Source: Gemmatimonadota bacterium
Lineage (GTDB): Bacteria > Latescibacterota > UBA2968 > GCA-2709665
NCBI GenBank assembly: GCA_028877215.1
Contig: JAPPFJ010000006.1
Span: 83,643 to 147,642 of the forward strand
Length of the DNA stretch: 64,000 nt
Reading direction: 5' to 3'
Positions within the stretch are counted from its first letter, which is position 1, and each line of letters begins with the position of its first letter. The notes beneath the pieces were generated by a model, which was given only the letters and a program-made list of their open reading frames with translations, had not been told where the DNA came from and made no database searches. The translations under genes and the position numbers were made by a program. Shown here piece after piece: positions 9,007-19,300 of the stretch.

Positions 9007-12000
9007 TTAGAAGTTGACTTTCAGACCCACGCCCACCTCGCGCGGCTTACCGTAGTAACGGGTCAACTCGTTGTAATCGCCGTATGTAAGATAATCCTGG
9101 TCGTTCGGCCTGGGGACGTTCAGACCCCAGCGGACGAAGTCGGGATAGGAGCCGCCGACGGGACTGTCCTGCTGGTTGAACAGGTTGAAGATCTCCACGT
9201 AGAAGACGGCGTTCCGGTGTCCGCCTTCCACGAGCGTCTTCTCAACCTGCAGGTCGGTCCACGTGCGGATGGGCCTGTGGCGCAACTCCGGCTGCTTTCC
9301 GGGCGGCGTGTACCATTGGGGTCTGCCGCTCGTAATCCGCCAGACCAGATTGGTGCGCAGGCCGCCCACCGCGTGGAACTGGCGCAACCCGGGACCGAAG
9401 TCCATGGGCGTGTCCACGTACAGCGAGAGGCTGGACTGGACGCGCAGGTCGGACCCCTTCGGGTTGAACAGGCGGCCGCCGCCGTACGTGGGCTGCCAAA
9501 CGCCGTTCATATTGGCCGGCGCGTCGTACGCCTTCTGGATATCCATGAACTCGAAGATAACGAATTGATACCTGTTGTTCATGGCGTTGGCCCTGCCTCG
9601 CCACCAGTTGGCTATCCGTCTGGAGAGCGCCAGGCGCTCTTCCAGCGTGAAGTCCTTCCGCACGTAGGCCGAGCCGTTCCACTCCCAGTCGTGATACTGG
9701 TCCGGGTTCATTACGTACGTGGAATCCGGATAGAACATGGTGGCATTGGAACCCACGCGCGCCGTAGACGCCCAGCCGAAGTTGATGGCCGCGTTGAACG
9801 AGAAATAGTGGCTGAAGCCCTTGCGCACATGCAACTCGAGCCCTCTCATATCCTGGTAGGAACTGGGCTTTCGGCCCCAGACCCAGGTCGGGCGCTGCGG
9901 CTCGTACCAGTACCGGCTGCCCGATGAAATCTTGCCGATGGCGCTCTTGTAGTAGGCCGCGATACCCGCCGTATAATCTGCCACGAAGTTCCAGTCGGCG
10001 CCCGCCTCGTAAGCCCTGGTACGCGTGAGGGAAACGTAGGGGTTGGCCATGCGGACCTGGCCATGCAGACCCTGGAACGCGTCCCACGCCACGTGGGCGT
10101 CGGGGCCGTTGGCCCGCCACTGCTCGCGGAAGTACTCGAACAGGTCGGGCACTTTGGCGTAGAGACCGGCCGTGAAGTGGAAGGCCGACCGCTGTGTGAT
10201 AGGATGGGAGATCCCGAAGCGCGGGCTGAACTGGGTCGCCCACTGCGGGTCGACCGTGACCATATCCACGTGTTTGATCAGCCAGCGGTTCTGCGGCGTC
10301 TGAAGCTGCGAGACGTTGTAGAACCGATGGTTGGTGTATAACGCGTCGAACCGGATGCCCGCGTTCATCACCATCCCCTCGAACTCCATCTTGTCCTGCA
10401 GATAGAACCCGATCTGGATGGGGTTGATGGGGGCTTTCACGTCGGGCAGATTACCCGAGTGTGTGATGAAGTCCACGATCCGCTGGCTCGGATTCGGCGA
10501 GTTGTAGTTGAGGTAATAGATGCTGAACCGGGTGAGATCAAACCCGCCCTTGACGAAGTGCCCCTTGGTGACCTGGGACGACACGTCCAGCTTGAGGTTC
10601 AGCCGGCTCCGGTCGGCGATGGTGTAATTCGCGACATTGGCGGGCTTCACGTTGAACCAGCCGTCGAGGTCCTTCTCGCCGAATACCGTTGTGGGAAAAC
10701 CGAAGCTGTCCTTCGGCCACTTGGTATCCTGGGTGTCTTCCAGCGTTGTGTAGAACGACACCCTGGCTTCGTAGAACGTCTTCGGGGATACGGTGTGCGT
10801 CAACGACGCGTAGGTGACCCGGTCGGTCACGACGCGTCCTCCCGCGCCGGACCCCTCCGGCAGGAAGATATTCTGACCGTTGGACGCCCTGTCGCGCTGG
10901 GTGTTCGTTCCCCTGTTGTAATATTCCGCCTTGGAGTAGATCTGGCCGATGCTTACCTTGGCGTCGGCGCCGGGACGGAACGTCAGCTTGGCGTTGCCGC
11001 GGAAATCCAGCGGCGTTTCGAGCGTGGGAAAACCGCCGGACATCACGCTGATCAGGCTGGTGGCGCCAAGGCTCGGGTCGAACGTGGCATTGCGGACGGA
11101 GGTGTTCAGCACGTCGGTGGGTTGCCGGGTCCACCGGGCGCTGGCGAAGAAACTGGCCTGGTCGCCCATCGGCCCGGAGATGCCGCCCTCGATATAGTAA
11201 CCTTTAACGTCGGTATAGTCCACGGCCCTGTGCGCCAGACCCACCTCGTCGTCGGGCGTTCCAGGCACGCCGTCTTCGCCGTCGCTCAGGATCACCGTTT
11301 CGGCGCGCCACTCACTGTCGTCCCATTTGAGCTTGTCGCGGTGATACGCACTCTCGTACAGGTTGGAACCCCAATGTTTCTGGCCCGGGGGCGTGTAGCG
11401 GAGATCCCCCCAGCCGCGGAAGTCGCGCCCGCCGTCCTTCGTGATGATCGAGACCGCGCCGGACTCCAGGTTTCCGTATTCCGCACTCGCGCCGCCGGAA
11501 ATCACGGTGATTTCCTGAACGGCCGTTTTGGAGGGTCCCGTGAACTGCCGGCCGTAGCCGTCGTTGTTCGGCAGAACCACGCCGTCCACCATCAGGATCC
11601 CGTCCCTGCTGTCGCCACCCCGGATAACGTTGGCATTGGTGAGCTGCACGCCCGGATTCAACGTAACCAGGTCCGTGACCGACCGCGCCATGGGCAGCGC
11701 CTCCAGTTGCTCGACGCCCATCACGTAATGGCTGGTGGTCTTGTCGGGCTCCACCGGCGGGCGTTCGGCCACCACCACGAGTTCTTCGGCTTCGAGCGCC
11801 GTCTCTTTCAACTGGAAATCGACGGTCGTGGTAAAGTCGGCCTGGATTCGCACGTCGGTCTTCGTGACGGCGTTGTAACCGACCATTGACGCCACCAGCG
11901 TAATGTTGCCCGGGTCGACGGAAATGACAAGATAGTATCCGTCCGCATCCGACTGGGCGCCCCTGCGCGTGCCTTCGATCACGACGTTCACGCCCGGCAG

Positions 12001-12132
12001 CGGTTCGCCGGAGGCCGCATCCATGACGCGCCCGGTCAGTTTACCGGTCTGGCCCGCGAACGCGTCCGTGGTGAAAGCCACAAGCACGAAGAGCGCGACC
12101 GGCAAAGCCACAAACAACTTCCATCTGTTCAT
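9007..12132 (-). CDS. TonB-dependent receptor with N-terminal carboxypeptidase-regulatory domain
   Basis: A 1041-residue outer-membrane receptor that would import a ligand using TonB/ExbBD energy. Order: signal peptide (LFVALPVALFVLVAFTTDAFA); CarboxypepD_reg-like domain at ~28-110 (GKLTGRVMDAASGEPLPGVN); plug domain at ~125-235 with the family pattern DGILMVDGVVLPNNDGYG and GGASAEYGNLESGAVSIITK; then a long barrel ending VGVGLKVNF with a terminal aromatic. GGAGG lies seven bases before the ATG. The regulatory domain plus plug arrangement is typical of SusC/OAR-like receptors, but no SusD partner is present. It follows the OmpW-like gene by 30 bp and precedes the secreted protein. The ligand cannot be deduced from sequence. 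Confidence 0.9.
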   Translation of the reverse strand: MNRWKLFVALPVALFVLVAFTTDAFAGQTGKLTGRVMDAASGEPLPGVNVVIEGTRRGAQSDADGYYLVISVDPGNITLVASMVGYNAVTKTDVRIQADFTTTVDFQLKETALEAEELVVVAERPPVEPDKTTSHYVMGVEQLEALPMARSVTDLVTLNPGVQLTNANVIRGGDSRDGILMVDGVVLPNNDGYGRQFTGPSKTAVQEITVISGGASAEYGNLESGAVSIITKDGGRDFRGWGDLRYTPPGQKHWGSNLYESAYHRDKLKWDDSEWRAETVILSDGEDGVPGTPDDEVGLAHRAVDYTDVKGYYIEGGISGPMGDQASFFASARWTRQPTDVLNTSVRNATFDPSLGATSLISVMSGGFPTLETPLDFRGNAKLTFRPGADAKVSIGQIYSKAEYYNRGTNTQRDRASNGQNIFLPEGSGAGGRVVTDRVTYASLTHTVSPKTFYEARVSFYTTLEDTQDTKWPKDSFGFPTTVFGEKDLDGWFNVKPANVANYTIADRSRLNLKLDVSSQVTKGHFVKGGFDLTRFSIYYLNYNSPNPSQRIVDFITHSGNLPDVKAPINPIQIGFYLQDKMEFEGMVMNAGIRFDALYTNHRFYNVSQLQTPQNRWLIKHVDMVTVDPQWATQFSPRFGISHPITQRSAFHFTAGLYAKVPDLFEYFREQWRANGPDAHVAWDAFQGLHGQVRMANPYVSLTRTRAYEAGADWNFVADYTAGIAAYYKSAIGKISSGSRYWYEPQRPTWVWGRKPSSYQDMRGLELHVRKGFSHYFSFNAAINFGWASTARVGSNATMFYPDSTYVMNPDQYHDWEWNGSAYVRKDFTLEERLALSRRIANWWRGRANAMNNRYQFVIFEFMDIQKAYDAPANMNGVWQPTYGGGRLFNPKGSDLRVQSSLSLYVDTPMDFGPGLRQFHAVGGLRTNLVWRITSGRPQWYTPPGKQPELRHRPIRTWTDLQVEKTLVEGGHRNAVFYVEIFNLFNQQDSPVGGSYPDFVRWGLNVPRPNDQDYLTYGDYNELTRYYGKPREVGVGLKVNF

Positions 12133-12162
12133 CTTAAGACCTCCTCCGAAAAGATTCCGCGG

Positions 12163-12861
12163 CTATTTCCCGCTGAAATAGAACTTAACCCCGGCTCCGA
12201 AGTCCAGCATCTGCAGGGGAAACGTCTCGGAAAGCTCCCAGTCTTCCAAGCCCCGAAGGTCCCCTATCATCATATTGTAACGCGCGCGCAGGTCCACGGC
12301 CACGTTGTCGATCACGAATGCCTCGACACCCAGTCCTGCGTTGATGCCGAGCGCGTACCGCTGGTCCGTAAACGGCTCAAGTTCGAGGACAAGCTCTCCG
12401 GTCTGCCCGGGCCAAAGCAACCCGCTGACGTCGTTCCTGTACCGGTAAAAGCCGCCCCCCACCGCGACGTACGGGGCGAAACTGCTGGCAGCGAACGGCT
12501 GCCCGATCTGCCGCAGTCGGACCAGTGCGTTTACCAGCAGACTGTTGAGGCTCATGTTGCTCGACGCGTTCGGGCTGGTATGAGCCTTGCCATCGGTCCA
12601 GACAAACGTACGGGTCAACAGGCTCCCGTCCGTGAAATTCCCGTGGTGAAACTCCAGTTCCACGGTGACGTTCGACGCAGGCACGTAGGCCGCGTTCAAT
12701 CCGAACTTGGAATCGTTGTCGTACCATTCGCCCAGACCGAAGACCGGCACGTTGTAATTCGCAAACACGCCGACCCCCCAACTCCCTTCTTGGGCAACTG
12801 CAGGCCACGCTGATACCGAGAATACAAGAATCAACAGGCCGACAACCCTGAACACCTTCAT
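12163..12861 (-). CDS. OmpW/OmpA-barrel-like outer-membrane protein
   Basis: A 232-residue exported protein with signal peptide VFRVVGLLILVFSVSAWPAVA, then an eight-strand-like small barrel pattern (GSWGVGVFANYNVPVFGLGE, later YALGINAGLGVEAFVIDNV, VDLRARYNMMIGD) ending DFGAGVKFYFSGK. The length and the F-Y-F-S end fit outer-membrane beta-barrel proteins of the OmpW/OprF-N type; the exact family is unsure. The start at 12861 is fixed by AAGGAGG five bases upstream, so a longer frame reaching 13005 is rejected. It is the first gene of the four-gene envelope operon and lies behind a ~300-base leader with a terminator. Confidence 0.75.
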   Translation of the reverse strand: MKVFRVVGLLILVFSVSAWPAVAQEGSWGVGVFANYNVPVFGLGEWYDNDSKFGLNAAYVPASNVTVELEFHHGNFTDGSLLTRTFVWTDGKAHTSPNASSNMSLNSLLVNALVRLRQIGQPFAASSFAPYVAVGGGFYRYRNDVSGLLWPGQTGELVLELEPFTDQRYALGINAGLGVEAFVIDNVAVDLRARYNMMIGDLRGLEDWELSETFPLQMLDFGAGVKFYFSGK

Positions 12862-13003
12862 AAACACCTCCTTATTAGGAAGATGACTAATCCCCTCCAC
12901 CCAGCTGTTCATCTGCGATCTGCTTCGAAACAACAAAGACTTGCGAATTGGCATCTGATAAAACACCCGCAGTCTGCTCGTTTCTCCACCCCCTCTCGGA
13001 TAC

Positions 13004-13041
13004 AAAAAAAGGGCGTAACTGTCCGGAAACCGGCAGCGCCC
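13004..13041 (-). terminator. Strong intrinsic terminator between sucD and the OmpW-like gene
   Basis: Read on the minus strand, GGGCG and CGCCC enclose CTGCCGG/CCGGACAG, forming a two-part GC-rich hairpin followed directly by a run of seven T (13004-13010). It lies about 200 bases past the sucD stop. It would end sucD transcripts, but it also lies inside the leader of the OmpW/TonB operon if that starts near 13165. Confidence 0.8.
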
Positions 13042-13168
13042 GACTAAAGCCCATCTGCTTCAATCCTGTAGTTTTTACGATAATATGCTACGCGGTAACA
13101 ATTTAACATAAGCCAGCCGTTGTAACGCGCAGGTTTGTTTGAGAGCACAACCGCAGGGTATTCGAGAG

Positions 13169-13197
13169 AAGATATATAACAATTTCTTAAATGTCAA
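13169..13197 (-). promoter_or_regulatory. Sigma-70-like promoter for the OmpW/TonB operon leader
   Basis: On the minus strand a consensus TTGACA (13192-13197) is followed after 17 bases by TATCTT (13169-13174), or after 15 bases by TATATC. The surrounding 13060-13240 is very AT-rich compared with its neighbours. A transcript from here would run ~300 bases before the first gene and cross the terminator at 13004-13041. Confidence 0.45.
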
Positions 13198-13237
13198 CAC
13201 TTTTGTAACGTATTTTTTAACGGGTCCGGATACCGAA

Positions 13238-14140
13238 TCAGGCTGTGCGGGCCGCTGCCGGCCCGGGTCCGGCGCCGAGGACAGAAAGCACCGTTTCTCC
13301 GATATCGGCCGGGCTTCCGCAGACGTGGATTCCGGCGTCCATGAGGGCGGCTACTTTTTCCTCCGCCGTGCCCTTGCCGCCCGAGATAATGGCGCCTGCG
13401 TGGCCCATGCGCCTGCCCGGAGGCGCGGTCTGACCGGCGATGAATCCGACGACGGGCTTGGGGAATGAGTCCCTTGCGAAGTCCGCGGCCTGCTCTTCGG
13501 CGCTGCCGCCAATCTCACCGATCATAACAACGCATTCGGTACAGGGGTCCCGCCCGAAGGCATCGAGACAGTCTATAAAGCTGGTCCCGATGACGGGGTC
13601 TCCTCCGATACCCACGCACGTGGACTGACCGAGACCCAGGGCGGTCAACTGAGCGACGGCTTCGTAGGTCAGCGTACCGCTGCGGGAAATGACACCCACG
13701 CTGCCGCTGCGGTGTATTTCGGCCGGCATGATGCCTATTTTGCATCTCCCCGGCGCGATGACGCCCGGACAGTTGGGGCCGATAAGCCGGGTGGAGCGGG
13801 AACCGAGGTAGTGTTTGACCTTGACCATGTCCAGCACCGGGATGCCTTCGCTGATACACACGACCAGGCTGACTCCGGCATCCGCGGCTTCAATGATGGC
13901 ATCCGCGGAAAACGCCGCGGGCACGAAGACAATCGAGGCGTTGGCGCCCGTGGCGTCAACCGCGTCGGAAACCGTGTTGAAAACCGGTACGCCCTCGACC
14001 CGGCGGCCGGCCCGGCCCGGCGTGACGCCGGCTACGATCCGGGTGCCGTAGTCCAGCATCTGACGCGCGTGAAAGGAACCCTCGCTCCCGGTAATCCCCT
14101 GCACGACTACTCGAGTATCGTTATCGATGAAGATGCTCAT
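13238..14140 (-). CDS. sucD: Succinyl-CoA synthetase alpha subunit
   Basis: A 300-residue enzyme subunit of the TCA cycle that makes ATP or GTP from succinyl-CoA together with SucC. The N-terminal CoA-binding Rossmann domain is visible ([36 protein letters not shown]), as are [16 protein letters not shown] and [15 protein letters not shown]. The phosphohistidine lies in [10 protein letters not shown] (His247). The length is that of the family. No sucC lies adjacent: upstream is rpiA, after a repeat element, so the usual sucCD pair is split. A terminator follows at 13004-13041. Confidence 0.95.
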   Translation of the reverse strand: MSIFIDNDTRVVVQGITGSEGSFHARQMLDYGTRIVAGVTPGRAGRRVEGVPVFNTVSDAVDATGANASIVFVPAAFSADAIIEAADAGVSLVVCISEGIPVLDMVKVKHYLGSRSTRLIGPNCPGVIAPGRCKIGIMPAEIHRSGSVGVISRSGTLTYEAVAQLTALGLGQSTCVGIGGDPVIGTSFIDCLDAFGRDPCTECVVMIGEIGGSAEEQAADFARDSFPKPVVGFIAGQTAPPGRRMGHAGAIISGGKGTAEEKVAALMDAGIHVCGSPADIGETVLSVLGAGPGPAAARTA

Positions 14141-14201
14141 TTCATATCCCTGTTAAAGGCCATATCCGTCAGGTGTGTTGCTGAGTCTCTTGATGCCGTG
14201 A

Positions 14202-14324
14202 GAGGGTAGAGGTGAGCCGGTGGATGAAGTCCTTGCCCTATAGGTTTCTCCAGCTTGCCTCCGGCCTGAGAAGAATACTCGCAAGGCAGGCAAACTCTCA
14301 CGTCTTACGTCTTACGTCTACCCC
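14202..14324. repeat. ~125-bp dispersed element with GTCTACCC-type inverted arms, copy 2
   Basis: The right arm at 14297-14324 (cgtcttacgtcttacgtcta then cccc) pairs with the shorter left arm at 14202-14216 (gagggtagaggtgag). Size and arm sequence match the copy at 5285-5410, while the interior differs. The right arm overlaps the end of rpiA and supplies its last seven to eight codons and stop. Confidence 0.6.
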
Positions 14325-15020
14325 GCATTGCGGTCTGCTTCGTTCTTCCAACGTGCCGTCCGCCTTGCCGATCACGACCTGGTGCGCGAGGCCGACAAAG
14401 AGGCCGGATTCAACGACGCCGCAAATCGCGCCGATACGCCGCTCCAGATCCGCGGGGTCATCGATGGCGCCGAATGCGCAGTCCAGAATGTGGTTGCCGT
14501 TGTCCGTAACGAAAGCCCCGTTTTCACTAACGCGCAGACGTGCCCGGCAACCGAGAGCCTCGAGGTTCAGTCGAACGTACTGCCATCCGAAGGGGACCAC
14601 TTCCACCGGCAGCGGGAATCCACCGAGGCGATCCTTGAGTTTGGATTCGTCGGCAACGATGATTTCACGGTGGCTGGCCGTAGCCACGAGTTTTTCGCGG
14701 AACAGGGCGCCGCCGCCGCCTTTGATGAGGTTGAAAGCGGGATCGATCTCGTCCGCGCCGTCTATAGTCAGGTCTATCCTTATGGTCTCGGCGAAATCGA
14801 TAAGTGGAATCCCTTCGCGTTCCGCCTGAATCCGGGACTGCTCCGACGTGGGGATCCCGCGAATCAGAAGGCCCTCGCGAACACGCCCGCCCAGCTTCTG
14901 AATTGCGTAATACGCGGTCGATCCGGTCCCCAGACCGACAATCATCCCGTCGTCCACCAGTTCGGCGGCCCGTTCACCTGCGACCTTTTTGGGGTTGGCA
15001 GACACCTTGTTATTTCGCAA
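14298..15020 (-). CDS. rpiA: Ribose-5-phosphate isomerase A
   Basis: A 240-residue pentose-phosphate enzyme interconverting ribose-5-phosphate and ribulose-5-phosphate. Family motifs are clear: GLGTGSTAYYAIQKL (phosphate loop), TIDGADEIDPAFNLIKGGGG with the catalytic Asp region, and REKLVATAS. The usual C-terminal GLFVGLAHQVVIGKADGT is complete and is followed by a non-conserved tail, RSRPQCGVDVRRKT, whose last residues are encoded by the arm of the repeat element, so the original stop was displaced. The start is uncertain: TTG at 15020 or GTG at 15005; neither has a strong ribosome binding site. Confidence 0.93.
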   Translation of the reverse strand: MRNNKVSANPKKVAGERAAELVDDGMIVGLGTGSTAYYAIQKLGGRVREGLLIRGIPTSEQSRIQAEREGIPLIDFAETIRIDLTIDGADEIDPAFNLIKGGGGALFREKLVATASHREIIVADESKLKDRLGGFPLPVEVVPFGWQYVRLNLEALGCRARLRVSENGAFVTDNGNHILDCAFGAIDDPADLERRIGAICGVVESGLFVGLAHQVVIGKADGTLEERSRPQCGVDVRRKT

Positions 15021-15168
15021 CGTAGAGCGACCCTGTCAACAGACTGCTATGTTCCCTGTAAATTTGCGAGCCTGATCCGATTCGCGGAGAATTTATACAC
15101 TGGCGACCCGTATTGCAAAGATTAATGACCGTGATATACGACCGCCACGGCGTTCGTCGTCGGCTGAT

Positions 15169-15313
15169 CAGCCCGTTGAAAAAGCCCATCCTGGCGACGG
15201 CCGGCTCCTGAGTCGAAAACCTGCGTTGCGCTCCCTCGCCGAATCGCTCGATGGGACCCGGTCTCGCGCCGTGTCTTCGGCCTCGCCTGCAGAGCGCCTT
15301 TATCAACGGACTG
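15169..15313. mobile_element. MITE-like element, copy 1 (CAGYCCGTTGA ends)
   Basis: It begins CAGCCCGTTGAAAAAGCCCA and ends TTTATCAACGGACTG, so the two ends are inverted repeats. The interior is GC-rich, with no coding capacity. It is shared with copies at 46826, 49147, 50919, 51370 and 59677. It fills most of the interval 15021-15418 between rpiA and the divergent XRE/MBL gene; the remainder (15314-15418) should hold that gene's promoter, and TTGACA-like bases are visible near 15327. Confidence 0.75.
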
Positions 15314-15418
15314 TCAGACCAAAAACAATTGACAATCTCGCACGTATACATCATATATATGAATAGTCCTGAGATTGACCCTGTCAATTGCCGACAACCT
15401 GTGAACGGTGGAGGACAC

Positions 15419-16264
15419 GTGGCGTACGACACACTTGAAGATTTTTTCGGAGATATCGTCGGGAAGGCCAGGCGCGGGCTGGGCTTATCGGAAGAATCGC
15501 TTGCAGATGCAGCGGGGTTGAGCGCAGGAGAAATCGGACGCATTGAAGCCTACGAATTCACGCCCGGCGAGGACGGAATTCTCGCCCTGGCAGGCTCTTT
15601 GCATCTGGACGGACAAAAGCTGACGCGGATTGCGAACGGGTGGGTGCCGGAGTACGGAAATGCGCCTCACGACGACGCGCGACTGTCCGTCGAGCGAACG
15701 ATTCTGGACGCCGGCATGGAAGTGAACGCCTATGCGATGAAGTGCAAGGCGACCGGGGAAGGCGCGATTGTGGACGCGGGCGGGCAGGCGAATCGGATTC
15801 TCGCTCTCGCAGAGCGTATGCATTTGAAGGTGACACACGTGCTGCTTACACACGGGCATGGCGACCACGTGGGAGCACTGGCTGAAATCGCGGCAACAAC
15901 CGGCGCCCGGGTGTGTTGTTGCGAACGGGACTTCGGACTTCTGGGAAGCCTGAAGGAACTCGTGACCGATCTGGTGGACGACGGGTGGCGGACGAACGTG
16001 GGACGAATCGCCATCGATGCCGTGAGTCTCCCCGGGCATACGGCCGGCGGAATCGGTTACGGCGCTGACGGGGTATTCTTCTCGGGCGACGCGCTCTTCG
16101 CGGGATCCATGGGCGGCGCGCTGGGTCCGGCATATGCCGGTCAGATCAGTGCAGTAACGGAGAAGGCCCTGTCCCGGGATGAGAAAACCCGCGTTTTCCC
16201 CGGGCACGGACCCATCACCTCCGTCGCCGAGGAACTGAAGCACAACCCGTTTTTTGCGCGCTGA
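15419..16264 (+). CDS. XRE-type helix-turn-helix fused to metallo-beta-lactamase-fold hydrolase
   Basis: A 281-residue protein. Residues ~1-70 resemble a Cro/C1-type helix-turn-helix (ESLADAAGLSAGEIGRIEAY), and the rest is a glyoxalase II-like metallo-beta-lactamase fold. Metal ligands are visible as THGHGDHVGA, the histidine in SLPGHTAGGIGY, the aspartate in FFSGDALFAGSMGG, and the terminal FPGHGPIT. The start GTG at 15419 has GGAGG four bases ahead; an upstream ATG at 15360 is also in frame. Hydrolases of this class cleave thioesters such as S-lactoylglutathione; the DNA-binding-like N-terminus is unusual and could sense or regulate. It runs divergently from rpiA across a MITE. Confidence 0.85.
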   Translation: MAYDTLEDFFGDIVGKARRGLGLSEESLADAAGLSAGEIGRIEAYEFTPGEDGILALAGSLHLDGQKLTRIANGWVPEYGNAPHDDARLSVERTILDAGMEVNAYAMKCKATGEGAIVDAGGQANRILALAERMHLKVTHVLLTHGHGDHVGALAEIAATTGARVCCCERDFGLLGSLKELVTDLVDDGWRTNVGRIAIDAVSLPGHTAGGIGYGADGVFFSGDALFAGSMGGALGPAYAGQISAVTEKALSRDEKTRVFPGHGPITSVAEELKHNPFFAR

Positions 16265-16394
16265 GCCGTGGCGGAAGCCCGATCGGTGATGGCAGCAGGA
16301 GCCGACGGCAAGCCGTGGAAACCGACGTTTTCATCTCAATTTCCAAGCGATACGGTACACGATGAGGCGTGTCTACAAATCAAGGAGCTTGGAT

Positions 16395-19300
16395 ATGTCC
16401 AGGTGGGTTCTTCTTTCCGGAATCGTCTTGTTCTCCTGCGGTATTGCGATGGGCCAGGAGTATTTCGGCAAGAACAAGGTGACGTATGACGATTACGACT
16501 GGCACTATCTGGAGACGGAGCATTTCAAGATCTATTTCGACAAGGCGTCGCAGTCTGCGGCGGAGTTTGCGGCGAAGGAGGCGGAGCGCTCGCTGGTGCG
16601 ATTGGAGAAGGACTTGAAGTATACGCTGAAGGACCGTTATCCGATTGTGATCTACAACTCTCACAACGGGTTTTCGGTGACGAACATCACGCCGACGGAG
16701 CAGTCGGAGTTCACGGGCGGATTTACGGAGTTTGCGCAGGGACGCGTGGTGATTCCGTATACGGGGTCGTATGCGGATTTCCGTCACGTGATCCATCACG
16801 AGCTGGCGCACGTGGTGACGCTGGAGATGTGGACGGGCGGCGGGTGGCTGGGCGCGATGATGACGCAGGCGGCGTCGTTGCCGCCGTTGTGGATTGCGGA
16901 GGGTGTGGCGGAGTATCTGTCGCAGGGGGGCTGGGACCGCGCGGCCGACAATTTCATGCGTCACGCGACGATCACAGGATTCGTGCCGGGTATGATGTCG
17001 TTGAGCGGCGCGTTTGCGTATAAGGGCGGGCAGTCCGTGTTCGTGATGATCGAGGAGGAGTATGGCAAGGACAAGGTGGCGGAGTTCATCTCGTCGTTCC
17101 GTTCCGCGCGGTCCGTGGACAAGGCGCTGAAGGCGTCGGTGGGCGAGGGTGTGGAGGAGCTGGACGAGAAGTGGCAGTTGTGGTTGAAGCGTCAGTATTG
17201 GAACGAGATCAACCTGCACCATCCGTCGGAGGAGGTGGCGAAGCAGCTGACGGAGGCGGGTGCGGGCCGTGGTTTTTACAATATCGCGCCGTCGTTTTCG
17301 CCGCAGGGCGACAAGATCGCGTATGTGACGGAGCGCCAGGGGACGTTCGACATCTATCTGATGTCGGCGATCGACGGTCAGGATCTGGGCCGGTTGGTGG
17401 AGGGCGAGCGTTCGTCGGACTTCGAGGGGTTGTTCGTGCTGCGTCCGGGCATCACGTGGTCGCCGGACGGGAAGCAGATCGCGTTTGCGGCGAAGTCGCG
17501 CAACAAGAACACGCTGTATACGCTGGACGTGCGCAAGAAGCGTGTGACGAAGCGTTTCAAGTTCGATCTGGACGGGTTGTTCGAGCCCACGTGGTCGCCG
17601 GACGGCAAGCAGATCGCGATCGTGGGGTTGAAGGACGGGTGGTCGGACGTGTACGTGGTGGACGTGGGCGACGAGTCGTTGCGCCGGATGACGCGTGACC
17701 CGTATGACGAGAAGCACCTGGACTGGTCGCCGGACGGGAAGTGGATCGCGATCAGTTCGGACCGACCGTCGGCGGACCTTTCGTATGACGGGTCTAAGGA
17801 CTTCGAGTTCGGTGTGTATGACGTGTTCGTGCTGAAGGCAGACGGGAGTGAGATCCGGCGTGTGGTGGAAAGCGAGGTGAACGACAGCCATCCCACGTGG
17901 GGCCCGGACTCGCAGACGTTGGCGTTCGTGTCGGACAGGACGGGCGTGGGCAACATCTACATCGCGCACGTGGACGGCTCTCAGATGTATCCGATCAGCA
18001 ATCTCTTGTCGGGAGCGCGGTATATCGACTGGAGCGCGGACGGCAAGAAGCTGGCGTTTACGACGTTTCACCGGGGGGGCTATGACATCTTCGTGATGAA
18101 GGACCCGCGCAAGCAGAAGCGGGGGATGGAGGATCTGCCGCTGACGCGTTATGCGAAGCGTCTGGCGGGCATCGAGGACCGTCCGTTCGTGGAGCTGCAG
18201 CGGGAGCTGCAGCGGGAGCGGCAGCAGGAGCAGAAGGCGGCTGCGGCGGTGGACAGCGGGGGTGTGGCGGCACGGGAAGACACGGCGGCGGTGGTTGCGG
18301 CGGCGGACAGGAAAGTGGAGACGTGGATGTCGGACCAGATGGCGCTGGCGGCGGCGGAGGCGAGCGGCGGCGACGAGGCGGAGGCCGGGACGGATACGCT
18401 GGAAACCGACGGCGACAGGGAGTTGACGCTGCGCGACTGGAACCGGGAGTTCACGGTGAACAAATACCGCGTGAAACTCAAACCGGAATTCTTCGGGGCG
18501 AACGCGGGCTTCGACACGTTCTACGGCGTGAGCAGCCTGTTGCACCTGTCCCTGACCGACGTGATGGGCGACCACAGGCTCATCATACAGTCCGGACTGA
18601 GCTTCTCCCTCAAAGACAGCGACCTCTTCCTCGGATACCAGAACCTCAAACACCAGACCAACTATTACCTCAGCGCCTTTCATACGCGTCTGTTCTTCTT
18701 CGACCGGGGTCAGTTGAACGCCGATCGGTATTTCGGCGCGGAAGCGAGCCTGGTTCGGCCCTTCAGCCGATTCAGCAGGATGGAACTGGGCACGCGGGGC
18801 ATCAGGATTTCCCGCGAACGCCTCGAACGGGAACGGTACGACAATCGGTGGGTTCGCCGCGGGTTCACCGGCAGCAGCCTGCGCGGGCTCTCGGGCACGG
18901 AAGTCGATTCCCGGGGAGCGGTGGTTTCCTACCTGGCTCTGGTGGACGACAACTCGCTGATGGGCGGCTTCGGAGCCGTGGACGGGCGCCGGGTGCGCCT
19001 CGGCGTTGAAGGAAGCTGGGCGGGAATGCGTTTTGCGGCACTCAACGTGGACCTCCGCGAGTACATGCTCGCACTGGACGAATATACCTTTGCCTTTCGT
19101 CTCTCCGGCGGCACCAGCTTCGGTCAAAACAAGAGGGTCTATTTCGTCGGGGGCGTCAACAACCCGGTGAATCCGAATTTCTCAACATTTGCCAACGTGG
19201 ATCAGGACCGGATCTTCTTTTCCAGCTTTGTCTGGCCGCTGCGCGGCGTCGAATTGTTCGAATTGGCCGGCGACACATATGTGTTGGCCAATGCTGCGTT

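Noticed and set aside
7921..11889. Long plus-strand frames (668 and 476 codons) opposite the secreted protein and TonB receptor genes
   Set aside because: They are antisense to well-supported genes, lack ribosome binding sites and have no recognisable domain.
12862..13170. Cobalamin riboswitch upstream of the TonB receptor operon
   Set aside because: No B12-box-like sequence was found in the leader; only a terminator hairpin is clear.
16380..19127. A 915-codon open frame on the minus strand opposite the peptidase/propeller gene
   Set aside because: Its product is Arg/His/Val-rich and low in complexity, as expected from reading G-ending codons backwards; the sense strand has a signal peptide, zinc motif and propeller repeats.
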